From: Pseudomonas sp. B28(2017)
GTDB taxonomy: Bacteria > Pseudomonadota > Gammaproteobacteria > Pseudomonadales > Pseudomonadaceae
Length of the DNA: 64,000 nucleotides
Reading direction: 5' to 3'
NCBI RefSeq assembly: GCF_002113025.1
Contig: NZ_NEJH01000002.1
Span: forward strand, 62,001-126,000
Position 1 is the first letter of the stretch. Every line of letters starts with the position of its first letter. The translations under genes were made by a program, and so were the position numbers. Below the pieces are notes generated by a model. The model searched no databases. It was not told the DNA's origin and was given only the letters and a program-made list of their open reading frames with translations. Shown piece by piece: positions 28,463 through 37,205 of the stretch.

Positions 28463-29201
28463 AGGCGAGGGTCACCGCACACGCCACCAGATAGCCGCAG
28501 AACAGCCCGCGCAGCAGCCGCTCCGGTATGGCATGGGCAATCTTCACACCCCAACTGATGCTGAGCAGCCCGCCAATCGCCAAGGGCACGCCGATCCACC
28601 AGTCCACCTGATGGTGCACGGCATACGTCACCAACGTCACGCCGGTGCTCGGCAACGCCAGGGCCAGGGACAACCCTTGCGCCACCACCTGGCTGGTCCC
28701 GAACACGCTGGTCAGCACTGGCGTTGCCACCACAGCTCCGCCTACGCCAAACACGCCGCCCATGGTGCCGGACGCTGCACCGAGTACACCCAGCCATGGC
28801 CACGCATGATTCATCTGCGAAGCCGCCGGGGCACTAGCGGAGAACATTCGTGCCAGGTTAAGGGCCGACAGCGCGATGAGGAACCCGACAAACCCTGAAC
28901 GCATGGTTGACGCATCAATGCCCACGGCCCACATCGAACCGAGCCAGGCAAAGCTCAAGCCCATCGTTGCCAGCGGCAGCGCATGACGCAGCTCAATCCG
29001 GTTGCGCTGCTGATAACGCCACAGCGCCAGCATCACGTTCGGCACCACCATCACCAGTGCTGTGCCTTGGGCTATCTGCTGATCGAGCCCGAACAGTACG
29101 CCCAGCAACGGAATGGCAATCAGGCCGCCGCCGATTCCAAACAAACCGCCAAGCGTGCCCAAGGCGGCGCCGAAGACCAGATACATCAAAAACTCAATCA
29201 C
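28452..29201 (-). CDS. TauE/SafE family membrane permease
   Basis: A 249-residue integral membrane protein with about eight hydrophobic helices and the duplicated glycine-rich motifs of the family (LGGLFGIGGGLIAIPLL near the N-terminus; MGGVFGVGGAVVATPVL in the middle). It is predicted to export or import sulfite, sulfonates or related organic anions; the substrate cannot be assigned. Divergent from the LysR gene starting at 29312, its most likely regulator. Confidence 0.88.
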   Translation of the reverse strand: MIEFLMYLVFGAALGTLGGLFGIGGGLIAIPLLGVLFGLDQQIAQGTALVMVVPNVMLALWRYQQRNRIELRHALPLATMGLSFAWLGSMWAVGIDASTMRSGFVGFLIALSALNLARMFSASAPAASQMNHAWPWLGVLGAASGTMGGVFGVGGAVVATPVLTSVFGTSQVVAQGLSLALALPSTGVTLVTYAVHHQVDWWIGVPLAIGGLLSISWGVKIAHAIPERLLRGLFCGYLVACAVTLAFKV

Positions 29202-29311
29202 GGCCGATTTCTCCTCACGTCACCCTATCGATCCTACGCAGTTGCTTCTGGCGCGGAAACGCACAACGGCGCAAAATGGCTGTGCCAAATCCGCACAAGC
29301 GCAAACCTGCC

Positions 29312-30268
29312 ATGAACCCCAATCAACTGACCGACCAACTGGCCTTGTTCCTTGATGTGCTGGAAACCGGCAGCTTTTCCGCCGCCTCGCGCCGTCATCC
29401 GATGACCCCTTCGGCCGTGGCACGGCGGATCGACAGCCTGGAAAACGCGGTTGGCAGTCAGCTGTTCATCCGCAGCACTCATGCGGTTCGTGCCACCCCG
29501 GCAGGATTGGCCTTTGCCGAACGAGCACGGCGGATCGTCGCCGAGTTGCGCCTGGCCCGGGCCGAAGCGGTTTCCTTGAGCAGCGCGCCGGAAGGTCTGA
29601 TCCGTATCGATGCGCCAGCAGCCTTCGGGCGCCGGCACCTGGCACCGGTAATTGCCGATTTCCTCATGCTCTATCCGGGACTTGATGTGCAACTGCACCT
29701 GATCGACAGTTTCGTCGACATGCAAGGCCAGAACCTTGGCAAGGTCGATCTGGTGTTGCGCGCCGGACAATTGGCCGACACCCGGCTGGTGGCCACACCA
29801 CTGGCGAGCATGGTGCGTATCGCTTGCGCCAGCCCTGATTATTTACGGCGTCGTGGCGTGCCGACCGATCCGTCACAGCTGATCGAACACGACGGACTCG
29901 ACTGGGATGGCCTGGCCCCGCTTTTCGCCTGGCGTTTCGAGCGGGACGGGCAAATGCAGTTACACCGGCCGGCGCGGGTGCGCATGAGCGCCAACAATGC
30001 CGAGGCGCTGGTATGTGGCGCACTGGCCGGACTGGGTATCGCGCACCTGCCAACCTGGCTCGCCAGCGAGTACCTGTTGCGCGGTGAATTGCTGCCGCTG
30101 TTCTGCGATAGCGGTCTGCCGAAACCGGAAAGCGCCGGCATCTATGCCTTGCGCCTGGAACAACAACCCAACTCCCGCAGTCGTTTGTTGCTGGAGTACC
30201 TGAAAACCCGCTTCAGCCCGGTTCCGCCTTGGGATCTGGAGCTGCAAACCCATTTGCAACGGCACTGA
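29312..30268 (+). CDS. LysR-type transcriptional regulator
   Basis: A 318-residue LTTR of the CrgA/AaeR-like class. Helix-turn-helix at about 18-37 (GSFSAASRRHPMTPSAVARR), effector domain from about 92 (GLIRIDAPAAFGRRHLAP). ATG 29312 is where similarity begins; the frame is open far upstream because of the GC-rich divergent gene. It probably controls the TauE/SafE permease across 110 bases of shared promoter. Confidence 0.87.
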   Translation: MNPNQLTDQLALFLDVLETGSFSAASRRHPMTPSAVARRIDSLENAVGSQLFIRSTHAVRATPAGLAFAERARRIVAELRLARAEAVSLSSAPEGLIRIDAPAAFGRRHLAPVIADFLMLYPGLDVQLHLIDSFVDMQGQNLGKVDLVLRAGQLADTRLVATPLASMVRIACASPDYLRRRGVPTDPSQLIEHDGLDWDGLAPLFAWRFERDGQMQLHRPARVRMSANNAEALVCGALAGLGIAHLPTWLASEYLLRGELLPLFCDSGLPKPESAGIYALRLEQQPNSRSRLLLEYLKTRFSPVPPWDLELQTHLQRH

Positions 30269-30274
30269 TCAGAA

Positions 30275-30305
30275 TTATCTGGCGCATTAAAGATTCGCCC
30301 GCTAG
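30275..30305 (+). promoter_or_regulatory. Putative OhrR operator at the ohrR promoter
   Basis: A 31-base block matching the block upstream of ohr (31055-31085) at 22 of 31 positions without gaps. It begins TTATCT and contains GGCG-N11-CGCC as an inverted repeat. It sits 31 bases before the ohrR start. Shared promoter sequence of a repressor gene and its target suggests the OhrR binding site. Confidence 0.5.
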
Positions 30306-30335
30306 ATTCTTAAGATCACAGATCAAGGCTTCGAC

Positions 30336-30797
30336 ATGACCACCGAGCGTAACACCCCGGATAACTGCGACAACCTGCTGCTGGACAATCAGGCCTGCTT
30401 CGCACTGCATTCCACTTCGCTGATGATGACCAAGGTCTACAAACCCTTGCTGCAAGCGCTGGGCCTGACCTACCCGCAATACCTGGCGATGATGGTGTTG
30501 TGGGAACGGGACGGTTTGACCGTAGGCGAAATCAGCACGCGGTTGCTGACCGACCCTGGCTCGTTGACACCGCTGCTCAAGCGCCTGGAAGCGGAAGGCC
30601 TGCTCAGCCGAACCCGCAGCCGTGAAGACGAGCGCGTGGTGATCGTCGAGCTCACCGAACAGGGCCGGGCGTTGCGCGACAAGGCCCGCGATATTCCCCA
30701 GTGCATCCTCGGCGCCAGCGGGATGACACTGGAGCGCCTGCAAAACCTGCAAGCGGAACTGCAAGCGCTGCGCAGTCACCTTCAAGACAGCCTGTAA
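30336..30797 (+). CDS. ohrR: Organic hydroperoxide resistance regulator OhrR
   Basis: A 153-residue MarR-family repressor. The peroxide-sensing cysteine is C21 in NQACFALHS; YPQYLAMMVLWE and SLTPLLKRLE are the OhrR dimer and winged-helix signatures. C123 near the C-terminus could act as a resolving cysteine as in two-Cys OhrR proteins; C11 is also present. It would release the ohr promoter when organic peroxides oxidise C21. The gene precedes ohr in the same orientation with about 360 bases between, including a REP doublet and the presumed ohr operator. Confidence 0.93.
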   Translation: MTTERNTPDNCDNLLLDNQACFALHSTSLMMTKVYKPLLQALGLTYPQYLAMMVLWERDGLTVGEISTRLLTDPGSLTPLLKRLEAEGLLSRTRSREDERVVIVELTEQGRALRDKARDIPQCILGASGMTLERLQNLQAELQALRSHLQDSL

Positions 30798-31155
30798 TTT
30801 CAAGCCCCCTCTGTGGGAGCGAGCCTGCTCCGGGCGGCGTTCCGACGATTGCAATGTCACATTCAACATTGATGTTGGCTGACACACCGTAATCGCGAGC
30901 TGGCTCGCTCCCACAGTAGCTCCGCGACCTACCAGAAAATCGGATTCGCCACCTCCTCCTGAAAAAAATCCAGGCTGAAAAATCCCCCGCTGATAGCTCT
31001 AGCTCAACGCTTCCAACCAAAACTGTCTCGCAGCCCTTTGGATTTTTGCAAAATTTATCTTGTGCGCTAAATATTTGCGCGATACATTTACTTCGCACTT
31101 ACTTAGCGCGCAAACATTTTGCGTAAACACACAAACTCCGAACGAGGTTTTCACC
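30798..31155 (+). promoter_or_regulatory. ohr promoter region: REP doublet and OhrR-type operator
   Basis: The gap contains two facing REP elements (about 30811-30830 and 30895-30915) and then an AT-rich promoter region. The block 31055-31085 starts TTATCT, includes GCGC-N9-GCGC around AAATATTT, and matches the ohrR promoter block at 22 of 31 positions. Further GCGC-rich dyads follow at 31104-31111. No gene is seen. Confidence 0.55.
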
Positions 31156-31575
31156 ATGCAAACTCTCTACACCGCAATCGCAACTTCCACCGGTGGCCGT
31201 GACGGTCGTGCGGTTTCCAGCGACAACATCCTCGACGTCAAGCTCGCCACGCCCAAAGAACTCGGCGGTGCTGGCGGCGCAGCCACCAACCCGGAGCAAC
31301 TGTTCGCCGCCGGCTATTCCGCCTGCTTTATCGGCGCCTTGAAATTCGTGGCCAGCCAGACCAAGCGCAGCATCCCGAACGACGCTTCGATCACCGCCCA
31401 CGTCGGCATCGGCCAGATCCCTGGCGGATTCGGTCTGGACATCGATCTGCACATCAGCCTGCCGGGTCTGGAACAAGCCGATGCACAAGCACTGGTCGAC
31501 GCGGCCCACCAGGTCTGCCCGTACTCCAACGCCACCCGCGGCAACGTCGATGTGCGCCTGCACGTGACCGTCTAA
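31156..31575 (+). CDS. ohr: Organic hydroperoxide resistance protein Ohr
   Basis: A 139-residue OsmC/Ohr-family lipoyl-dependent thiol peroxidase that reduces fatty-acid and other organic hydroperoxides. Catalytic cysteines C57 (GYSACFIGAL) and C121 (HQVCPYSNATRGN) have the spacing of 64 known for P. aeruginosa Ohr (C60/C124). ATG 31156 is the start of the conserved MQTLYTA. It lies 34 bases upstream of an exported esterase gene and may share its transcript; it is presumably repressed by OhrR. Confidence 0.96.
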   Translation: MQTLYTAIATSTGGRDGRAVSSDNILDVKLATPKELGGAGGAATNPEQLFAAGYSACFIGALKFVASQTKRSIPNDASITAHVGIGQIPGGFGLDIDLHISLPGLEQADAQALVDAAHQVCPYSNATRGNVDVRLHVTV

Positions 31576-31609
31576 CCGCCCACTACTCAGGCCCGAACAG
31601 GAAACGAAC

Positions 31610-32623
31610 ATGAACACTTTCAGCAAAGTCGTGACCGGTACCCTTCTCGCCCTGTCGATCAACGGCGCATTCGCAGGTGATGGTGTTGAACACAACACCC
31701 AGGCGTTCCTGGATGTGCTGAATGCCGGCACCGGCAAACCGCTTGAACAGCTCAGCCCGAAAGATGCCCGCGCCGTGCTGGTGGGCGCGCAGGCCGGGGT
31801 GAAGCTGACCCTGCCAAAGGCCGATGTCACCCAGAAGACCATTCAAGTGGGCGGCCAACCGCTAAGCCTGACCATCGTCCGGCCGGCCGGGGTCAAGGGT
31901 GAGCTGCCCGTGTTCATGTTCTTCCATGGCGGCGGCTGGGTACTGGGAGACTTCCCGACTCACGAGCGGCTGGTACGTGACCTGGTGACGGGTTCGGGAG
32001 CGGCAGCCGTATTCGTGAACTACACACCATCGCCGGAAGCGCATTACCCGGTGGCGATCAACCAGGCTTACGCCGCGACCCAATGGGTGGCCGAGCACGG
32101 TAAAGAGATCAACGTCGATGGCAAGCGCCTGGCGGTGGCCGGCAACAGTGTCGGCGGCAACATGGCGGCCGTGGTTGCGCTGATGGCCAAGGACAAGGGC
32201 ACACCGGCGATCAGGTTCCAGGTGCTGTTGTGGCCGGTGACTGATGCCAGCTTCGAAACCGCGTCCTACAACCAGTTTGCCGAAGGGCACTTCCTCACCA
32301 AAAATGCGATGAAATGGTTCTGGGACAACTACACCACCGACGCCAATCAGCGCAACGAGATCTACGCCTCCCCCCTGCGCGCGACCACCGCCCAGTTGAA
32401 AGGATTGCCTCCAGCGCTGGTGCAGACCGCCGGTGCCGACGTTTTGCGCGACGAAGGCGAAGCCTACGCCCGCAAACTGGACGAGGCCGGTGTGCCGGTC
32501 ACTGCTGTTCGCTACAACGGCATGATCCACGACTACGGTTTGCTCAACGTGGTGAGCCAGGTGCCAGCGGTGCGTTCAGCAATGCTGCAGGCGTCTGAAG
32601 AGCTGAAACAACACCTGAAATAA
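31610..32623 (+). CDS. Exported alpha/beta-hydrolase (hormone-sensitive-lipase-like esterase)
   Basis: A 337-residue protein with a Sec signal peptide (1-22, cleavage near AFA-GDG) and an HSL-family hydrolase domain: HGGGW oxyanion motif (about 106-110), nucleophile elbow GNSVGGN (about 179-185), a downstream acidic residue in the TAGADVLRDEG region, and His in MIHDYGLL. It probably acts on acyl esters in the periplasm or outside. The short distance to ohr and the lack of a terminator between suggest co-expression under organic-peroxide stress, perhaps to process oxidised lipids; that link is inference. Confidence 0.85.
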   Translation: MNTFSKVVTGTLLALSINGAFAGDGVEHNTQAFLDVLNAGTGKPLEQLSPKDARAVLVGAQAGVKLTLPKADVTQKTIQVGGQPLSLTIVRPAGVKGELPVFMFFHGGGWVLGDFPTHERLVRDLVTGSGAAAVFVNYTPSPEAHYPVAINQAYAATQWVAEHGKEINVDGKRLAVAGNSVGGNMAAVVALMAKDKGTPAIRFQVLLWPVTDASFETASYNQFAEGHFLTKNAMKWFWDNYTTDANQRNEIYASPLRATTAQLKGLPPALVQTAGADVLRDEGEAYARKLDEAGVPVTAVRYNGMIHDYGLLNVVSQVPAVRSAMLQASEELKQHLK

Positions 32624-32629
32624 CACTGC

Positions 32630-32667
32630 CCCCCTGTAGGAGCGAGCATGCTCGCTCCTACAGGGGG
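32630..32667. repeat. 38-bp perfect REP palindrome
   Basis: Both halves of this 38-base block are exact reverse complements centred at 32648/32649 (core GAGCGAGCATGCTCGCTC). It lies seven bases after the esterase stop and just before the bidirectional terminator. Confidence 0.9.
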
Positions 32668-32680
32668 AACCTTCAGGCAC

Positions 32681-32711
32681 AAAAAAGCCCGACTCAATGG
32701 TCGGGCTTTTT
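32681..32711. terminator. Bidirectional terminator between esterase gene and efp
   Basis: An A run, AGCCCGAC, loop TCAATG, GTCGGGCT and a T run. It is symmetrical, so it serves both converging transcription units. Confidence 0.92.
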
Positions 32712-32728
32712 CATTCCTGAAGCTGTGC

Positions 32729-33298
32729 TTATTTGGCACGGCCTTTGTAGGAACCGCCTTCGCGGGTATCAATCTCGATCATATCGTCGATATTGATGAA
32801 GTCAGCAACCGACAGCTCGGTACCGTTCTTCAGTTTGGCAGGCTTCATCACCTTGCCAGAAGTGTCGCCGCGAGCGGAACCTTCGGTGTAGGCAACCTGA
32901 CGCACGATGGTGGTCGGCAGTTCTACGGAAACCAGACGGCCTTCGAAGAACACGGCTTCGCAAACGTCGGTCATGCCTTCTTCAACGAACGGCAGAACGG
33001 CTTCGATGTCTTCGGCGTTCAGCTCGTACATGGTGTAGTCGGTGGTGTCCATGAACGTGTAGGAGTCACCGCTGATGAAGGACAGGGTCGCTTCCTTGCG
33101 GTCGAGGATCACGTCGTCCAGCTTGTCGTCCGCACCGTATACGGTTTCGGTCTTGTAGCCGGTCAGCAGGTTTTTCAGCTTGGTCTTCATGATCGCGCTG
33201 TTACGACCGGACTTGGTGAATTCAGCTTTCTGAACCAGCCAAGGATCGTTGTCGATACGGATCACGGTACCGGGTTTGAGTTCTTTACCAGTTTTCAT
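32729..33298 (-). CDS. efp: Translation elongation factor P (arginine-type)
   Basis: A 189-residue EF-P that relieves ribosome stalling at polyproline. Three OB/KOW-like domains are intact. The loop that reaches the peptidyl-transferase centre reads KSGRNSA, placing R32 at the modification site; this is the arginine type that is rhamnosylated by EarP. The earP gene lies 48 bases upstream on the same strand. A -10-like TATGAT overlaps the earP stop (33351-33346), so efp may also have its own promoter. Confidence 0.97.
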   Translation of the reverse strand: MKTGKELKPGTVIRIDNDPWLVQKAEFTKSGRNSAIMKTKLKNLLTGYKTETVYGADDKLDDVILDRKEATLSFISGDSYTFMDTTDYTMYELNAEDIEAVLPFVEEGMTDVCEAVFFEGRLVSVELPTTIVRQVAYTEGSARGDTSGKVMKPAKLKNGTELSVADFINIDDMIEIDTREGGSYKGRAK

Positions 33299-33346
33299 TG
33301 CGAATATCCGAATTTGGATGGGATTTACAAAAATCTAGGCCGCGTA

Positions 33347-34489
33347 TCATATCCAATTTCCATAAAACTGTACCAGCGCCGTGGCAAGATCGGCCTGCAA
33401 GGCTTGTTCCAGACACCACGCCTCGGCGTGTTTTTCCAGCTCTGGCCAGTGTTTACGGGTGAATTGCCAGTGGTCGGCCATTTTCTCACCGACGTTCCAC
33501 GCCCGCCAGAGACCGCTGATCGCCTCCCGCGCCGGGTCCGAAAGCCCCTTTATATAGAGTTCGAGGAAGGCGTCGAGTTTGTCCAGATGGATATCTTCTT
33601 CCTGCCGGTAAATGTGCCACAAAAATGGCCGGCCGGCCCATTGAGCGCGTACAAAGGAGTCTTCGCCGCGCACGGCATTGAAATCGCAGCACCACAGCAA
33701 CTCGTCGTATTGGTCCTGGCGGACGAATGGCAGCACTTGCACGGTCAAGGCTTCACGCACATGCACGGCTCCGGCCGCCAGCCCCTCCACACCGAGCCAG
33801 CGTTCGACGTCACCGAGAATCCGCCCTTCCGGCACCAGCAGATGAGTGGACGTCGAATCGCCTGCCATCGCATCGAGCCAACTGGCCAGCCCGGTGTTTT
33901 CATAGGCAAACAATGAGATCAAGTTTGCATCGGGTGCACGATCAACTCCCAAACCTTGCAGGAATACTTTTTGAGCCTGTGGGTCTTGCTGAAATTGCCG
34001 ACGACGCTCAAGCAGCCCGCTCTCCCGTATCAGCCCGCCTGTGCCCCTCTGGAACCCCGGAAAGAAAAAGAACTTCTGTACACTTTTGTACTTGACCGAG
34101 GGCAGACCGTGACAGCCGATCACCCAGTCTTCGGCACTCAGGTAGTCGAGGTTCATCCACAGTGGTGTCTTTTCCCTTTCGGCCATGGCGTCCATATAGG
34201 CGCTCGGCAACTGGCAGGCAAATGCGGCAATCACCACATCGGCGGCTTCCGTCGGCTGCCACTCGGCTGGCCATTGCCGCACTTCGACGCCTTGCTGCCA
34301 CTGCTGCGCGGCGTGGGTGTCGATTTCCGGGCAAAGGCGCTCGAATGCTCGCAGATCATCGACCCATAGACGTACCGCCAGCCCATGTTCGGCCACCAGT
34401 TGCCGGGCCAGTCGCCAGGTCACGCCGATGTCGCCGAAGTTATCGACCACAGTGCAAAAAATATCCCAGCGGGTTTTCAATTCAGGCAT
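33347..34489 (-). CDS. earP: EF-P arginine 32 rhamnosyltransferase EarP
   Basis: A 380-residue inverting GT-B glycosyltransferase (DUF2331) that moves rhamnose from dTDP-L-rhamnose to Arg32 of EF-P. The N-terminal DNFGDIG motif (D16, D20) holds the catalytic and substrate Asp residues. The C-terminal CDFNAVRGEDSFVRAQWAGRPFLWHIY segment is the nucleotide-sugar site. Directly upstream of efp, its substrate. In P. aeruginosa loss of EarP or EF-P lowers fitness and virulence. Confidence 0.96.
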   Translation of the reverse strand: MPELKTRWDIFCTVVDNFGDIGVTWRLARQLVAEHGLAVRLWVDDLRAFERLCPEIDTHAAQQWQQGVEVRQWPAEWQPTEAADVVIAAFACQLPSAYMDAMAEREKTPLWMNLDYLSAEDWVIGCHGLPSVKYKSVQKFFFFPGFQRGTGGLIRESGLLERRRQFQQDPQAQKVFLQGLGVDRAPDANLISLFAYENTGLASWLDAMAGDSTSTHLLVPEGRILGDVERWLGVEGLAAGAVHVREALTVQVLPFVRQDQYDELLWCCDFNAVRGEDSFVRAQWAGRPFLWHIYRQEEDIHLDKLDAFLELYIKGLSDPAREAISGLWRAWNVGEKMADHWQFTRKHWPELEKHAEAWCLEQALQADLATALVQFYGNWI

Positions 34490-34613
34490 TCCAGGCTCCC
34501 GTTGGCAAAGGCGCCGATTGTCCGCATAAATTACCCCGTGCAGAAGAGCCGACGGCGATTATTCTTCATGCGACAATCACCGCTCGCCAGTGACCTTTCG
34601 CCAGGAGGCAACC

Positions 34614-35024
34614 ATGCCCCACCGCCCCACCCCGCGCCGATTCTTCCCATTTCGCCTGAGCGCCCTGCAGTTGACCGGCAGCATCGCCCTCGGCATGTGG
34701 CTGGGATTCATTGCCATTATGCTGACCTGCTGGCTCGCTTCGCGCCTGCTTTTCAGCGAACAACTGGCACCTGTAGCGGCGGCTGTGGAGCAACTGGCCA
34801 AACCACCGGTGGTGGTTCAACCGATACCGGACATCCCGCCCCAGAGCCCGCTGTTCGAGCAATACGAAGAAAACCTGCGCAAGAACGAGCAGCAGCAACG
34901 GCTCGATCAGGCCCGTAGCAGCAGTCGCAATCTGTCCAACCCAAGCTGTCAGTTCTGGCTGCAACAGGACCGAACTGCACCCAGTGAAAAAAGCCGCGCC
35001 AACGTCCTGCAATTCTGCGATTGA
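34614..35024 (+). CDS. Small inner-membrane protein with Pro-rich periplasmic tail
   Basis: A 136-residue conserved hypothetical protein. A basic, proline-rich cytoplasmic start (PHRPTPRR) is followed by one membrane helix (about 20-45), a Val/Pro-rich linker (about 65-80), a charged coiled segment (about 82-105) and two C-terminal cysteines (SCQFW and QFCD) that could form a disulfide if periplasmic. GGAGG lies seven bases before ATG 34614. The stop is followed at once by the Gre-like gene (two bases between TGA and ATG), so the two are probably an operon. Function unknown. Confidence 0.75.
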   Translation: MPHRPTPRRFFPFRLSALQLTGSIALGMWLGFIAIMLTCWLASRLLFSEQLAPVAAAVEQLAKPPVVVQPIPDIPPQSPLFEQYEENLRKNEQQQRLDQARSSSRNLSNPSCQFWLQQDRTAPSEKSRANVLQFCD

Positions 35025-35026
35025 TC

Positions 35027-35509
35027 ATGAATAAACACAGCGTCCACCAACTGATTCTCGACAGGCTGCGCATCGATCTCGACATCGCCGAACGGGCCGC
35101 GCAAACCGCTTACGAAACGGCGACCCATGAAGAAAACATCGCCGAGAACAAGTACGACACCCTGGGACTGGAGGCTTCGTATCTCGCGGCAGGACAAGCC
35201 AGAAGGGTCGAGGAGATTCGCCAGTCACTGACCCTCTGCCAGAACCTGGCCCTGCGCCCGTATGACGATCAGCGGGGCATCGAAGTGGGGGCGCTGCTCG
35301 GGCTCGAGGACGAAAAGGGCCGCGAACAATGGCTGTTTCTCGCCCCCGATGCGGCCGGGCTGAAGGTCGATCTGGTGGGGCAACTGATAACCGTCATCAC
35401 CCCGCGCTCACCGCTGGGCAAAAGCCTGCTGGGCAAGTTCGCGGGCGATGAGGTGGAGATCATGGTGGCGGGTGCTCGGCAACAGTTCGCTGTCACCGAG
35501 GTGGTTTAG
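35027..35509 (+). CDS. Divergent GreA/GreB-family factor
   Basis: A 160-residue protein with an N-terminal helical hairpin (about 8-75) and a C-terminal FKBP-like Gre domain (about 82-160; VGALLGLED...EQWLFLAPDAAG...VITPRSPLGKSLLGKFAGDEVEI). SPLGKSLLGKFAGDEVE is the Gre C-terminal signature. At the coiled-coil tip the canonical GDxxEN reads ENIAEN, so the first acidic residue (Asp41 of E. coli GreA) is replaced by Asn while the Glu is kept. It may bind the RNA polymerase secondary channel without full transcript-cleavage activity. ATG 35027 is used; TTG 35021 overlaps the previous stop. Confidence 0.8.
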   Translation: MNKHSVHQLILDRLRIDLDIAERAAQTAYETATHEENIAENKYDTLGLEASYLAAGQARRVEEIRQSLTLCQNLALRPYDDQRGIEVGALLGLEDEKGREQWLFLAPDAAGLKVDLVGQLITVITPRSPLGKSLLGKFAGDEVEIMVAGARQQFAVTEVV

Positions 35510-35518
35510 GACACTCTG

Positions 35519-36502
<984 letters not shown>

Positions 36503-36606
36503 TCAAAGCAGGTAGACGCCACGGGCATCAGCGACGATATATAACTATATTAATGGCATGAAGAATAAATCTAGAACTTTTTTATCGGATTGCCACTATT
36601 CGTGTT

Positions 36607-37110
36607 CTAGAGATCCCCTTGGCGACGACGTTGCACCAGCGGCACCAGATAGACCGGCACCTTGGACAGTTGCAACACACGGGCGGCGGTTCGGCCCAAA
36701 GGCGTTTCCGCACCGGCACCGTGGCTGTGACTTCCTACGATCAACAAATCCACGGAGAGTTTCTGCGCCTGGTCCAGAATCACCTGCGATGGGTCGCCCT
36801 GCAGCACCCGTACGGCCTGAATCCGCTCCAGGTCGTGCTCCCCTTCATCCCCCAGTTCCTCACGAAAACTGTCGAGCACCCGCTGTTCGATACTGGCAAT
36901 CACCGTATTCAGGCCCTGGCTGTGAAACTCATTCAGCGCCTGCTCATCGAGATAACTTTGCAGCACCGATTCGGCAAACAACCCCATGGGTTCAACCGCA
37001 TGCACGACATACAAATTGGCATTGAAGGTCCGGGCCAGCTCCAGGGCATGCTGCATCACCACGGGCGCGTACAGGCCAAGGTCTGTGGCATACAGCATCG
37101 AACGAATCAT
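36607..37110 (-). CDS. Universal stress protein (UspA family)
   Basis: A 167-residue USP. It starts MIRSMLYATDLGLYAP (UspA strand 1 and Asp) and ends with the ATP-binding type signature VGSHSHGAG-x5-GRTAARVLQLSKVPVYLVP (G-2x-G-9x-G(S/T)-like). A charged helical insert occupies about 78-100. Likely a nucleotide-binding stress protein. It is upstream of cysB on the same strand, behind a putative 5'-nucleotidase. Confidence 0.87.
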   Translation of the reverse strand: MIRSMLYATDLGLYAPVVMQHALELARTFNANLYVVHAVEPMGLFAESVLQSYLDEQALNEFHSQGLNTVIASIEQRVLDSFREELGDEGEHDLERIQAVRVLQGDPSQVILDQAQKLSVDLLIVGSHSHGAGAETPLGRTAARVLQLSKVPVYLVPLVQRRRQGDL

Positions 37111-37205
37111 ATGACCTCCTCAACTGCCAACATGGCGGAGATTTGATTCAGCTTAGCAGTGCCTTGGCGACTGCGACGTCCGGCGCAACGCATTGAATGG
37201 CGGGC

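Noticed and set aside
32648..33916. 422-codon plus-strand frame across efp and the 3' part of earP
   Set aside because: It spans two well-identified minus-strand genes and a terminator, so it is not plausible as a gene.
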